From Cryptomeria japonica (Eukaryota; Streptophyta; Pinopsida; Cupressales; Cupressaceae), in NCBI RefSeq assembly GCF_030272615.1, contig NC_081412.1:40914791-40978790 (forward strand): a stretch of DNA of 64,000 nt, in the 5' to 3' direction. The first letter of the stretch is position 1; every line of letters begins with the position of its first letter. Positions 1 to 10,826 of the stretch are shown here, piece by piece. Under the pieces are notes generated by a model. The model had not been told where the DNA came from and searched no databases. It saw only the letters and a program-made list of their open reading frames with translations. A program made the position numbers and the translations under genes.

Positions 1-178
1 TTACATTTGAGTTGTTTTTTGCAACAAATGTACACATGTATACATATACATATACATTCAAGGTATTTTTTCAAATATATACATATGTACACATGTACAT
101 TTGAGTTAATTTATTGCAACTGTTATCTTTAATTTGTACACATGTATGTATGTACATTTGAGTTAATATGCACAATTT
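1..178. repeat. Degenerate ACATTTGAGTT / TACACATGTA repeat
   Basis: A phrase with ACATTTGAGTT near a TACACATGTA palindrome recurs three times (around 4-50, 85-125 and 135-170) with AT-rich spacers. No reading frame or other signal is visible. It reads as simple-sequence DNA that has diverged. Confidence 0.5.
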
Positions 179-185
179 CATTTTA

Positions 186-780
186 TTTGTTGCATGATAT
201 CTTTAATTTATTTGAATCACTTAATTGAATTGAATTGAATTAATTGATTGATTTGAATTGAGTTGGTTAATTGATTTTCTTTTATTTGATTAACTCATTT
301 GATTGATTTGAATCACTTAATATAATTGAATTGAATTAATTAATTGATTTGAATTGAGTTGATTAATTGATTTGATTTAATTTGATTAATTCATTTGATT
401 GATTTAAATCACTTAATATAATTGATTTAATTAATTGATTGGACTGATTAAAATCACTTAATTAAATGATTAAAATTTGTTGGATTGATTAATTCATTGG
501 ATTGATTGATTCATTGGATTGATTAGAATCACTTAATTGAATTGATTTAATTTGATTGATTCATTGGTTCAATTTGAATTTTCATTGGATTGATTAGAAT
601 CACTTAATTAATTGGTTTAATTCAATGAACTAGATCAAATGGACAATTAACAATAAAATCAACAATTAACAATTCAACTAACTAATTAATGGATTAATTG
701 ATTTAATTAATTAATTCAAGTAACTAAATCAAATCAATAATTAACAATTCAACTAACTAATATCAAGATTTATCATCTAC
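186..780. repeat. AT-rich low-complexity TTGATTGAATTGATTT repeats
   Basis: About 600 bases are built almost only from short AT words: variants of TTAATTGAATTGATTTGATT, with the phrase AATCACTTAATT returning every 60-110 bases. The right part (640-780) turns to the complementary-looking AACAATTAACAATTCAACTAAC. There is no open frame of note, and no gene is claimed here. Confidence 0.6.
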
Positions 781-867
781 AATAACATGATCAATTCTAT
801 ATGTAGATTGAACTAATTATAAAAATATAATATGGGCTCATAAACACGTGTAATAAACAAACAAGTA

Positions 868-1056
868 ATCTCATCAAACAAGTGTTAGGTACATAAAAAA
901 ATATGTACAAGTGTCTCATATGTACATATAATCTCATCAAACAAGTGTTAGGTACATAAAAAAATATGTACAAGTGTCTCATATGTACATATAATCTCAT
1001 CAAACAAGTGTCAGATACATATAAGTAAAAAAACAAGTACATGCACTCTACATATA
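868..1056. repeat. 63-bp tandem repeat, about three copies
   Basis: Two adjacent 63-base units starting AATCTCATCAAACAAGTGTT are identical by eye, and a third, diverged unit follows. Because 63 is a multiple of three, the repeat keeps an antisense frame open and produces a repetitive 89-codon ORF. I regard that ORF as a by-product, not a gene. Confidence 0.8.
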
Positions 1057-1248
1057 ATATCATCAAACAATGATCACATGCACATAAACTAGCTCAGTGG
1101 GTCCTCCACTGATCCATGTTCTAAATGCTCTCCCCACACAAGAAAGTACATGTACACATTTCTCATGCATATGTATAAGCACATGAAAATATTATCTAAC
1201 TATAAGTATAGAAATTTTACTTCAACATAAGCACATGCAAAGTTTACC

Positions 1249-1340
1249 TGATCTGATCCACCATGTGCACCATTAGAGCGTGCATGGGCTATAGGTATTC
1301 AAGATGAAGAACTCAAATGTGGTCCACGAACCTAGATCAT
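1249..1340 (-). pseudogene. Possible decayed exon (unidentified)
   Basis: On the minus strand one frame reads FVDHI, stop, VLHLEYL, stop, PMHALMVHMVDQI and then meets a GT that could be a splice donor (gtaaac). Two isolated stops in otherwise protein-like sequence suggest a decayed exon. It could belong to the same minus-strand coding relic seen at 8972-9490, 10540-10826 and 26570-27085. No family is recognised and the assignment is tentative. Confidence 0.25.
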
Positions 1341-1346
1341 ATATTA

Positions 1347-1353
1347 TATATAT

Positions 1354-1398
<45 letters not shown>

Positions 1399-1415
1399 CA
1401 CATATACATATACAT

Positions 1416-1446
<31 letters not shown>

Positions 1447-1490
1447 CATACACACATACACACACACACACACATATTTGTGTGTGTGTG
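1347..1490. repeat. Compound TA / CATATA / CA microsatellite
   Basis: A run of TA, then CATATA hexamers, then CA dinucleotides with minor interruptions, ending near a GT run (1479-1494). The CA and GT runs face each other and could pair. Several short ORFs on both strands here are artefacts of the repeat. Confidence 0.9.
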
Positions 1491-1577
1491 TGTAGGAGCA
1501 GAAGGAGGCTTCAGATCTCCTAATGTCTCTAATGTAGTAGAACACAACAAATAATTTAAAATTCAAATTGTGTTAAT

Positions 1578-1728
1578 ATTTTTGAAGTTGAAATCCACTA
1601 TTTAAAAATAATTAAATAATATGACCTTATAGAAAAAAAAACAATGTGTACCTGACTATTGAAGTTGAAATCTACTATTTAAAATCAAATAAATGATATG
1701 ACCTTATAGAAAAAATAATGTGTACCTC
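1578..1728. repeat. About 75-bp tandem duplication
   Basis: The block TTGAAGTTGAAATC...ATGACCTTATAGAAAAA...AATGTGTACCT occurs twice in a row, at about 1578-1652 and 1658-1727, with small indels. It lies directly left of the insertion site of element A. Confidence 0.75.
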
Positions 1729-1742
1729 GTGAGACTCGAAGG

Positions 1743-3112
1743 TTATGGTATGCTGAAAGAATAAGTATCTAGTCAACTACTGAGAGGTGGGGGTGAATAA
1801 GTATATAGAAAAACTGATACAAACTTCACCAATCTTAAAAAGAAATCTCCCAAAGTAAACTAAAAACTAACAATGTAATGTCTCTATCAAGATAAAAACT
1901 CATAAGATAAACTGGTTAATTGTTACAACAAATTAATAGTAAACAACTTCTTCATTTCTCAATGCTTTCGATTATCATGACTTATCAAAACAGTTAAGTA
2001 GTTAAGTAAATCAACCATGAAAACATAACCACAAAAACATTCACCACTTGACAAAAATACTTTTGACATGGAAACCAAAATAGGTAAAACCCACAGTGAG
2101 ATGAGACTCACAAGATAACTATTTGAACTCTTTTGAAGTTCACCCTATTAGGAGCCTAGCCTATTAAAGCTTTACAAAAAGTCTTGTTAAGAACTGATCC
2201 CGTTAGGAATCACCCGGTTAAGGGATTGACTACAAATGCCAAGTTAGAAGCAATACCCTGTAAGGAGTAACCTCGGTAGAGGACTTGAAAATCCAATCTA
2301 ATGGATCACCTTGTTAATGGATTTGAATAATACCAAGCTTGTTAGAGCTTACTTGGTTAGGGGATTTCAATTCTGCTGTAATTGTTAGAAAACAACAGGA
2401 GTTTGCTGGTCTGTCTAAATATAACTACACTTGCTTGATCAGATCCATTTCATCCTCCTATCTACCTTTACTCAAACTCCAGATACATTATCTGGTTCGA
2501 CAACCACACACTCATTTGATCTGTGCTCACTCTTTGCCAACTCATTAAACTAAACAACCTCATCGACCTTATAAACAAATCAATTAGGTCGGTAACACAA
2601 CAAAAACCTAATTCTCATAGATATTACAAACAAATCGGTTCAAGTATGACCATTGGATTACATAGAAATCTCTACACATAAATCAAGAAAGCCTAGATCA
2701 CTCCTTGATCACCCCTTCATCAAACTTAGTAACTCATCACGCGCTTTGCATTAGATGCAATACATTTTCTCATTCCCTAAACAAAAACCATTACAACAAC
2801 TCGCCAAAATATCTTGGAATGGTCTTCATACAATAATCATACGTATCATAATCATTACTGCTCATCATTAGATCATAAACCAATATAACCAATTCACCAG
2901 ACTTAATTGGTTAGGGTTTATCAAAAACAATAGGTAGGTTTACCGGTTACAACAATAGATAAGGTTTACACTGGTTACCGGTTCACTCCACAAATTCTTC
3001 CTACTGGTTACAGTAACAATATTACAACAATATCAACAATATCATTAACGGTTAATTCACACCAATGAAAACATAACATATCATTAATGCAATCTTCATG
3101 CAAATGCCAACA
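1743..3112 (-). repeat. 3' LTR of element A
   Basis: It matches 7601-8971 along its whole length. On the minus strand it starts TGTTGGCATTTGCATG and ends in a mutated form of the ACCATCA terminus. It contains AACCGGTAA-type palindromes, an array of TAAC(A/C)(A/G)GG motifs at about 2130-2390 and a C-rich tract (read as G on plus) at about 1783-1793. Confidence 0.9.
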
Positions 3113-3130
3113 ATCTCCCACTTTGGCATT
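3113..3130 (-). other. Polypurine tract of element A
   Basis: Read on the minus strand, CCAAAGTGGGAGAT directly precedes the LTR start TGTTGG. One G-to-T change interrupts the usual purine run. A second purine tract (CAAAGGGGGAGAAG on minus) lies about 150 bases further inside, near 3265-3282. Confidence 0.8.
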
Positions 3131-3433
3131 GATGGCAATACAAATATCAATACCATTGATTGTTGCGTGATTGTGAATAGGAATCCTAGTTTACATTACC
3201 AAGTATTCACCATGCTCTCCATGTCTTTAGCTTGTCACTAGTTCTCCTTCCCATAATCACATAATTCTTCTCCCCCTTTGACAACAATGCCAAATTGAAA
3301 GTAAAACATGTAATGTCAAATTTCATTGTGCATCATCAAGAATCTGCACCTTGATGCTCCCCTTGTGGAATAAACCCACTTCTACACTAATCCTTCTATA
3401 AAATTCTACAAGTAGCTCCGGGACTGATGTAAT

Positions 3434-4959
3434 CTACATTATACTTAATTGACTTCTAAGATACTCAAAAGTAGTCTTAGGTAGAGGTTTAGTAAAAATA
3501 TCTGCAAGTTGCTCCTTGGTAGAAACATGCTCCAAGATCACAACTTTACTCTGTATATTTTCCCTCAAGAAATGATACTTCAATTCAATATGCTTGGTTC
3601 GTGCGTGCAAAACAAAGTTCTTGGAAACATTTATCGCACTTGTATTATCACATAGAATATTTATAGGTTCTAACATCTTCATCTTAAAACCTTCCAAAAT
3701 GTGCCTCATCCATATAGCCTGTGTAAAATTAATGTAAGCTGCAACATACTCAGCTTCAGTAGTAGATTATGAAGTACAACTCTTCTTCTTACTACTCTAT
3801 GAAACAAGTCTTCCTCCAAGAAAAAATGCTCCATCAGTTGTTCTTTTCTAGTCACCAACATTTCTCTCCCAATCTGCATCTGTGTACACCTTCAAGTCAA
3901 AATTTCCTCCATATAAATACCATATCCCATAATCAACATTACCTTTCAGATATGTAAAAATTATTTTGGCTTCTATAAGATGTGTTTCCTTAGGATTCTT
4001 CTGGAATCTAGAAACTATGCCAACTACATGAGCTATGTCTAGTCTGCTATGAACAACATAGTGCAATTTTCCAATCATTGACATGTATTCCTTCTCATCA
4101 ACAGATTTGGACTCATCTTCCTTAGACAACTTACAACCTATAACCATAGGTGTCCCAAATAGTTTACATTCACTCATGCCAAATGTCTTCAAGACCTCTT
4201 TCACATACTTAGACTGTGTGACAAAAATACCATTCTTCATTTGTTGTATTTGCAAGCCTATGAAATTTTTTTTATTTCTCCCACTAAAGACATTTCAAAC
4301 TCATTTTTCATTTCATCTACAAAACTATTGCTCATGTCATCATTACCTCCAAATATGATATCATCAACAAATACTTCGCTGACTAGTATTTTATCTCCTT
4401 CAGATTTGAGATAAATGTTACTATCATCGCTGGTTCTCAGAAAACCTATCTTCATCAGATGTGTATGAATCCTTTCATACCATGCTCTCAGTGCCTACTT
4501 TAATCCATATAAAGCTTTATGCAATCTGCATACCATGTCTTTCATATTAGTCAGAGCATAACCATATGGCTGCTCAATGTATACTTCTTCTTCTAGTATC
4601 TCATTCAAAAATATAGACTTAACATCCATCTAGTATACCTTGAATTTCTTGTGTGCTACAAATGCAAGTAAAGTTTTGACACCTTCCAGTCTTGTCACTG
4701 GTGCAAAAGTCTCACCATAGTTTTCTTTTTCCTCTTGTGTATAACCTTTGCAAACCAACCTAGCTTTGTTGCAAACTACAAAACCATCTTCATTCAACTT
4801 GTTCCTGAAAACCCACTTAGTACCTATCACATTTTTATTTATTGGTCATGGTACTAGGGTCCATGTGTTATTCTTCTCAATTTGATCTAATTCCTCCTTC
4901 ATAGCTTTAAACCAATGATCATCACCAAATGTTTCCTTAGCAGTTCTTGGTTCAATAGT
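3434..4959 (-). pseudogene. Reverse transcriptase and RNase H relic of A
   Basis: The RT/RH half of the A polyprotein would have copied element RNA into DNA. Seen in order on the minus strand: IGTKWVFRNKLN with VCKGYTQEE (about 4690-4830), the catalytic FVDDIIFGGND (about 4340-4375), FVTQSKYVKEVLK and SMIGKLHYVVHSR (about 4030-4230), then RNase H with CDNTSAI and ARTKHIELKYHFLRE (about 3540-3660). It ends after TFEYLRSQL at 3434. The frame is broken by stops and frameshifts near 4258, 4500 and 4630 and between 3710 and 3848. The catalytic Asp pair is preserved, but the protein cannot be made whole. Confidence 0.9.
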
Positions 4960-6526
4960 GGAGATCATTCAAGAATTCTCTTTGATTCTTCTTCTAGTTA
5001 GTACTCTAGCATCCTTATCCCCAATAATATGTTCAGGATCATGATTCAGTCTCACATATCTTGGAATAACATGATCATTATCTTCAGGTTCACCTTCTTC
5101 ATTATCATCTTCTTCTTGTGAATTTATCTGTTCTGGTTGAACTGGTACATCAATATTTGCTCTGTCAGTTTCAGATTCCACAGTTTCTGGTTCCAAAAAC
5201 AAAATGCAAGGGATCTTCATCCTTTTTATTTGAATTGTTTTCCTATGAGACTTTAGGATTTTCAGCCACTCGAACATCAATACTCTCAATAATTCTTTGT
5301 GTCTGGTAGTTAAAACACTTATAGTCCTTACTCTTGGTGGAATAGCCAAGAAATATACCTTCATCACTTTTAGCCTCAAATTTGCTAATATAATCACCTC
5401 TCTTAATAAAACATTTGATTCCAAATATTGTGAAATAACTAACATTAGGTGATCTACCATACCAATATTCATAAGGAGTCTTGACCTTACCTCTCTTTAC
5501 CAGAACTCGGTTCATAGTTTAGACAGTTGTGCTGGCACCTTCTCTCTAGAAAGGTTTTGCAACACCTCCTTGTATCAACATCGTCCTAGCAGCTTCAACA
5601 ACTGACCAGTTTTTTCTCTTTGCAATATTGTTTTGATGTGGTGTCCTTGGTGCAAAAAGCTTCCATTTGATACCATTTTCTTCACAATACCTGGTGAATT
5701 CCTCATAAGTAAATTCACTGCCTTGATCTATCCTCAGACACTTTATCTTCTTACCGCTCTCTTTCTCAGCTAAGGCCTTGAATGCCTTGAACTTACCAAA
5801 ATCTTCAGTCTTATCCTTCAAGAATGTGGCCCACATCATCCTTGAGCAAAAATCAATGAAGATCATACAAAATATGTCACCTTGAATACTTTTTGTTCTT
5901 ATTGGTCCACAAAGATCTGTATGAACCAAATCTAACAAATGTTTTGCTAAAAAGGATTTGCTCTTGAAATTTGAGGATGTCATCTTTCCCAACTGGCATT
6001 CATTGCATAGAGCATTAACTGATTTGTCTAACTGAGGCAAACCTCTCACTGTCTTGGACTTACTCACTTTAACAATGTTATCAAAGTTTATATGACAAAA
6101 TCTCCTATGCCAAAGCCAACTATCATCTATCTTTGCAATTAAACTCTTGCTGACTTTAGGATTAAAGTGAAATAAATTACCTCTAGTTTGCTTCCTGGTT
6201 GCAATCAATTCGCCTTTATTGTCATAGATTTTGCACATACTATTTTTAAACTCCAATGGGTATCCTTTGTCATTGAATTGCGCCATGCTTAAAATATTAT
6301 GCTTTAATTCTTCAACCCAATAAACATCATCTGCACTACTCTTTCTATTGAGAGAAATAATTCCCCTACCTTTAACCATGTAGGGTGAGTCATTACCAAA
6401 TCTTACAACTCCACCATCCAATTCCTTCACAGAAAGAAATTTGCTCCGAGCACCGATCATTTGATGTGAACAACCACTATTAATGATCCAATCATCAGAG
6501 TTATCCATCCTGGATACTAATACCTT
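4960..6526 (-). pseudogene. Protease and integrase relic of A
   Basis: A 320-codon open stretch (5546-6508) begins at the protease, where the expected catalytic DSGCSHHM reads NSGCSHQM, so the active Asp is lost. Next come the GAG-pre/zinc-binding block WLWHRRFCH with CNECQLGKM, and the integrase core with HTDLCGP, FIDFCSR (a DD expected) and RIDQGSEF. The catalytic Glu position reads IAKRKN, with Lys. The integrase C-terminus continues at 5243-5515 in another frame (YEYWYGRSPNVSYF, GIFLGYSTKSK). Loss of both protease Asp and integrase Glu makes it inactive even without the frameshifts. Confidence 0.88.
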
Positions 6527-7531
6527 CTAGTCTGACATCTCTTCTTTAATGGCTACTAACACAATGTCTTCATTAGCATCACCATTAGATTCCTCATCAG
6601 TGATACCACCATCAACAGCAATAAGACAATCTCTTTTTCCTTTACCCTTCTTATTCTTGAATTTCTCTTGTTTGTGCTCATTATCACCATTAGGATAGTT
6701 AGCAGCAATGTGTCCAATCTTGTTGCATGCAAAAAATTTCAAAGGCAATTTTCCTCTATATTTACCTATACCTCTAGGCAACCGCTTGGCCAACAATGCT
6801 TCAAGATCAACTAAAATGTCTTCATCATCAACTTCTCTACTGGATCTAGATTCATAACTATGACTGGCATCTCTAATTTTCCTCATAGATGGGTTAGAAA
6901 TAGAAGCTCTAAATGCAAACTCAAATATTTGTACACTACCATCATAACCATTTAATTCAAAAGAAATAAGCTTGCCAATGATGGAGTCAAGAGTTACCTT
7001 AGTTTTGTCAATGGACTTCAACTCCTAAATAGTTGCAACTCAGATAGCGTAGACTGGTAGCAGGGTTCTCGGTACCTTACTGATTAGTATGGAATCTTCC
7101 ACTTTACCTCATGCACTCTTAATTTCACCTACTATCTCTTTTATCCTTTGACCATAGTGTTGGATATTCTCACCTTCAGCCATCCGCATGTCATCAAAAT
7201 TTCCTCTTAGACTCTCTTCTTTACCAATCTTAACATGTTCATCACTGCTATAAATCTCTTCAAGTTTTTTCCATACTCCATATGCAGTTTGAAGACCATG
7301 AACATCTACATACTCTGCATCAGACAAATAACTGATAAGAGCCTCCAATGCTTGATGATTTTCTTCTTTCTCTTTCTTCTGATCACCAGTCAACATCCCA
7401 ATAGGTGCAACATACTTAGTATCGTCATGTTCCCAATACTATCTTCCCAAACTCTTGATATAAATTTTCATTTTGTCACTCCATATTCTATAGTTCTCTC
7501 TATTAAACTTCAGACCTTCCTTCTTCATCAT
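6527..7531 (-). pseudogene. Gag relic of A
   Basis: The Gag start ATGATGAAGAAGGAAGG lies at 7531 on the minus strand, about 70 bases after the LTR, at the same place as in B and C. The N-terminal UBN2-type region is partly open at 7109-7396 (DVHGLQTAYGVWKKLEEIY, GEESLRGNFDDMRMAEGEN-like). The C-terminal part is open at 6527-7021. The zinc knuckle reads FFACNKIGHIAANYP: the first and last Cys are replaced by Phe and Tyr, so it could not bind zinc. The frame is interrupted near 7022-7108 and upstream of 7397. Confidence 0.85.
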
Positions 7532-7586
7532 GATCTGTAGATCTTTACCTCAAGCTATTAGGCTTAGACCTTAGAGGACCTGAAAT

Positions 7587-7600
7587 GCTTTGATACCAAT
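7587..7600 (-). other. Primer-binding site of element A
   Basis: On the minus strand ATTGGTATCAAAGC follows the LTR end ACCATCA directly. It matches the 3' end complement of plant initiator-Met tRNA (TGGTATCAGAGC) with one change. Confidence 0.85.
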
Positions 7601-8971
7601 TGATGGTATGATAAAATAATTAAGTATCTGGTCAACTACTGAGAGGGGGGGATGACTCAGTACATAAAAAACTGATACAAACTTCACCAATCTCAAAAAT
7701 CAATCTCTCAAAGTAAACTTAAAAATAACAATGTAATAACTATGTCAAGACAAAAACTCATAAGATAAGTTGGTTGACTGTTACAACAAATTAATAGTAA
7801 AAAACTTCTTCATTTCTCAATACTTCTGGTTATCATGACTTATCAAAATAGTTAAGTAGTTAAGTAAATCAACCATGAAAACATAACCACAAAAACATTC
7901 ACCACTTGACACAAATATTTTTGATGTGGAAACCAAAATAGGTAAAAACCATGGTTACATGAGACTCGCAAGATCACTATCAAAACTCTTCTGAAGTGTT
8001 TCCTATTAGGAGCCTAACCTGTTAAAGCTTTACAAAAAGTCATGTTAAGAACTGATCCTGTTAGGAATCACCTGGTTAAGGGATTGACTACAAATGCCTT
8101 GTTAGAAGAAATACCCTGTAAGGAGTAACCTCGGTAGAGGATTTGAAAATCCAATCTAATGGATCACCTTGTTAGAGGATTTAAATAACACCAAGCTTGT
8201 TAGAGCTTACCTGGTTAGGGGATTTCAATTCTACTGTAATTGTTAGAAAACAACAAGAGTTTGCTGATCTGTTTGAATAACACTACACTTTCTTGATCAG
8301 ATCCATTTGATGCTCCTATCTTCCTTTAATCAAACTACAGATACATCATCCAGTCTGGCAACCACATGCTCAACTAATCTGTGCTCACTCTTTGCCAACT
8401 CATTAAACTAAACAACTTCATCAACCTTATAAACAAATCAATCAGATTGGTAATACAACAAAAACCTAATTCTCATAGAGATTACAAACAAATCGGTTCA
8501 AGTATGACCGTTGGATTACATAGCAATCTCTGCACATCAATCAAGAATACCTATATTGCTCCTTGATCATCTCTTCATCAAACTTAGTAACTCATCATGC
8601 ACTTTGCATTAGATGCAATACATTTTCTCATTCTCTAGACAAAAACTGTTACATCAACTCACCAAAATCTCTTGGAATTGTCTTCATACAATAATCATAC
8701 GTGTCATAATCATTGCCGCTCATCATCAGATCATAAACCAATATAACCAATTCACCAGACTTAATCGTTTAGGGTTTATAAAAAATAATAGGTAGGGTTT
8801 ACCGGTTACAACAATAGATAAGGTTTACACCGGTTACCGGTTCACTCCACAAATTCTTCCTACCGGTTATAGTAACAATATTACAACAATATTAACAATA
8901 TCAATACCTGTTAATTGACATCAATGACAACATAAAATATCATTAATGCAATGTTCATGCAAATTCCAACA
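7601..8971 (-). repeat. 5' LTR of element A
   Basis: Minus-strand termini are TGTTGG...CCATCA. It matches the left LTR over its length, with scattered substitutions. It includes the same ACCGGT palindromes (about 8800-8870), the TAAC-motif array (about 7990-8250) and the C-rich tract read as G on plus at 7645-7651. Confidence 0.9.
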
Positions 8972-9490
8972 GAAAGCTCTCCCAATCTTGTTGATCTCAA
9001 ATGAATGGAAGGACACGTTGTCAAGATCTAGATCCAGCGATGCATCCTATAAACCATGAATGAGCATACTAGTATAGTGACCATGAGCTCAAGTAGGAGG
9101 CGTAAAAGTCACAGGATGCAGCAGTGTAGGTTATGGTGGCTCAGGTGGCAGATCAACTGGTGTAGGCCAAGGAGGAGCTGTGGGATCAACATCAATATGT
9201 GGTGGAGGGGTTGTAGGGTGCACTGTAACTCCCTCCTCTCTCCCCATATTACCCTGAGATGCTCTACCACCATTGTCTCCATGTACAAGTCATCTCACCT
9301 GTGTCAGTACATCCTCAAGTAGGATCCCAAGAAGTGAAGAAAGAGTTTTATATGAATCCAATAAGTCATTGGACAACAATGCATTCATTCGCTACAAAGG
9401 ATGAACCTCTATCAACCGTGCAACGTCAAGTTGAGATGGTATGTTCACATGGGTGTAAGGATCAGTGCTAATGTTGGATGTCGCATTTGT
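8972..9490 (-). pseudogene. Unidentified coding relic, right of A
   Basis: Reading the minus strand from about 9490 gives one protein-like frame of about 170 codons with roughly five stops. It includes NIPSQLDVARLIEVHPL, SNDLLDSYKTLSSLLG, LLEDVLTQVR, a proline-rich stretch (PPHIDVDPTAPPWPTPVDL) and FHSFEINKIGRAF. Across element A the frame appears to resume at 1742 as FESHE, followed by a possible splice donor, so A probably inserted into this exon. I do not recognise the family. It could be an old transposase or a dead host gene. Confidence 0.4.
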
Positions 9491-10539
9491 ATCCTAAAAA
9501 ATGGTAGTTTGCAACCGTAAGAGATATCTCCCAACATGATCAGAGGGTGAACCCAACATAGTGGGTTACACTTCTTTGCCAACTTTGACATAGCAATATT
9601 CATTTTCAGAAAAAACTTCAGATTCAGACACCTATTATTTCTAAATTGTAAGGAATTTGTAGATGATGTGAACTAGTGATTTGTGTCATTTTGTATATAG
9701 ATTCTAAAAATATTTTTTTGATTATTTTTGGAATCAATTTGCTTCCATTTTTCTATCTCCCTCAAAAACTAGTTTTTTTCAAAAAATAACATTTTTAAAG
9801 AGTGATACTCACTTTGTATAGCATAACCTTTTTTCTATAATAGATATGAACATGATTCTTTCAGATTTGGTTTTGTAACATCCATATCTAGTGTTTGAAA
9901 TTAGTTTTGTAACATTATCTTCAATATTTCATATTTTATTAAGATTTGAAGTCGAGTTAACTATAATTTTGACATATGTCTATTTGATATTACATAACTT
10001 GTTGTATATGTAACGAAAATGAAATTTATTTTTTTTGTTGGAAAGAGGACTTCAATACCTAGTGAGTAAATATTTTTCAAAAATTTTGGGGTGACGTTTA
10101 CTATTTTTTCATAAGCATTGAACAAAGAAGTTCATGTTCAGTGAAAACCCTATATGCATAAGAAATAAAATAAAAATATATGAATGAAATTAAATATATT
10201 AAAAATTATACTATTTGGAAAGCTTATAATAAGGGCTAAATACTTAATATAGAAAAAAACTTCTAAATGAATTCATTTGACCCCCCAAAAGGTAATTTAA
10301 AATTGGTTTTTTATCAACATTTGATAGATGCAAAGGAGACTCCATTGCAAGTATGATTTAGAAGTAGAGAGGTTCTATCCAAGAAATTTTGATGTAAGAG
10401 CATTTGATCTAACACTCTTCAATTAATTACTTCAAATGGGACCTCTTAAAGCTTAAATCATTATATTTTCTAAAAAATGTATGATTTCACCAATAATCAG
10501 GATGTACGAAAAAGTGGGAACTAACATTGTGAGTTCAAC
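9491..10539. other. AT-rich spacer with no visible gene
   Basis: About 1 kb of AT-rich DNA with long T and A runs and no credible frame on either strand. Between flanking minus-strand coding relics it would fit a decayed intron, but no splice pair is clear. Confidence 0.4.
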
Positions 10540-10826
10540 CCATATGCCATTTTGATGACCTGAGTGGCAATCTCTACAATGCTTGAGTAGATATCTCACC
10601 TGACATAATCAGCTGCTACACTAGCTGGCTCTAATAAATCCAATATTTTGGTAGAACCAAAAGGTTTGGACCAACTAATGCTCCTTTATTAACGAGTGCT
10701 AGTGCATCAGGTTGTCTATATGTATCACTAAGCCTCCTTCTACCCTGTCCAACATTCACTACCAGTATACTAGTAGCCAATATGAAACTCTAAAACCAAT
10801 TGTTTGCAGAAATAAAGTGACAACTC
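10540..10826 (-). pseudogene. Unidentified coding relic, left of B
   Basis: Minus-strand translation gives ATSILVVNVGQGRRRLSD and TYRQPDALALVNKGALVGPN. After an apparent frameshift it gives DLLEPASVAADYVR, a stop, and IVEIATQVIKMAYGLN. Upstream, a pyrimidine-rich run ending TTTTAG could be a splice acceptor. The family is not recognised. Element B interrupts it, and the facing piece resumes at 26570. Confidence 0.35.

Larger units (their letters stand above)
1743..8971 (-). mobile_element. Ty1/copia LTR retrotransposon A, degenerate
   Basis: This is a full-length but dead copia element on the minus strand. It has two LTRs of about 1.37 kb, a PBS matching initiator-Met tRNA just inside the right LTR, a PPT just inside the left LTR, and Gag-PR-INT-RT-RH relics in copia order. 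Flanking 5-mers are GAAGG (1738-1742) and GAAAG (8972-8976), a target duplication with one mismatch. Its proteins are closest to those of B and C. The RT phrases resemble the Sirevirus/Tork side of copia, but that subfamily placement is inference. Confidence 0.92.

Noticed and set aside
797-1066. 89-codon minus ORF with an internally repeated 21-residue unit
   Set aside because: Explained entirely by the 63-bp DNA tandem repeat, whose length is a multiple of three.
1273-1566. Overlapping ORFs on both strands at the CA/TA microsatellite
   Set aside because: Low-complexity translation of the repeat.
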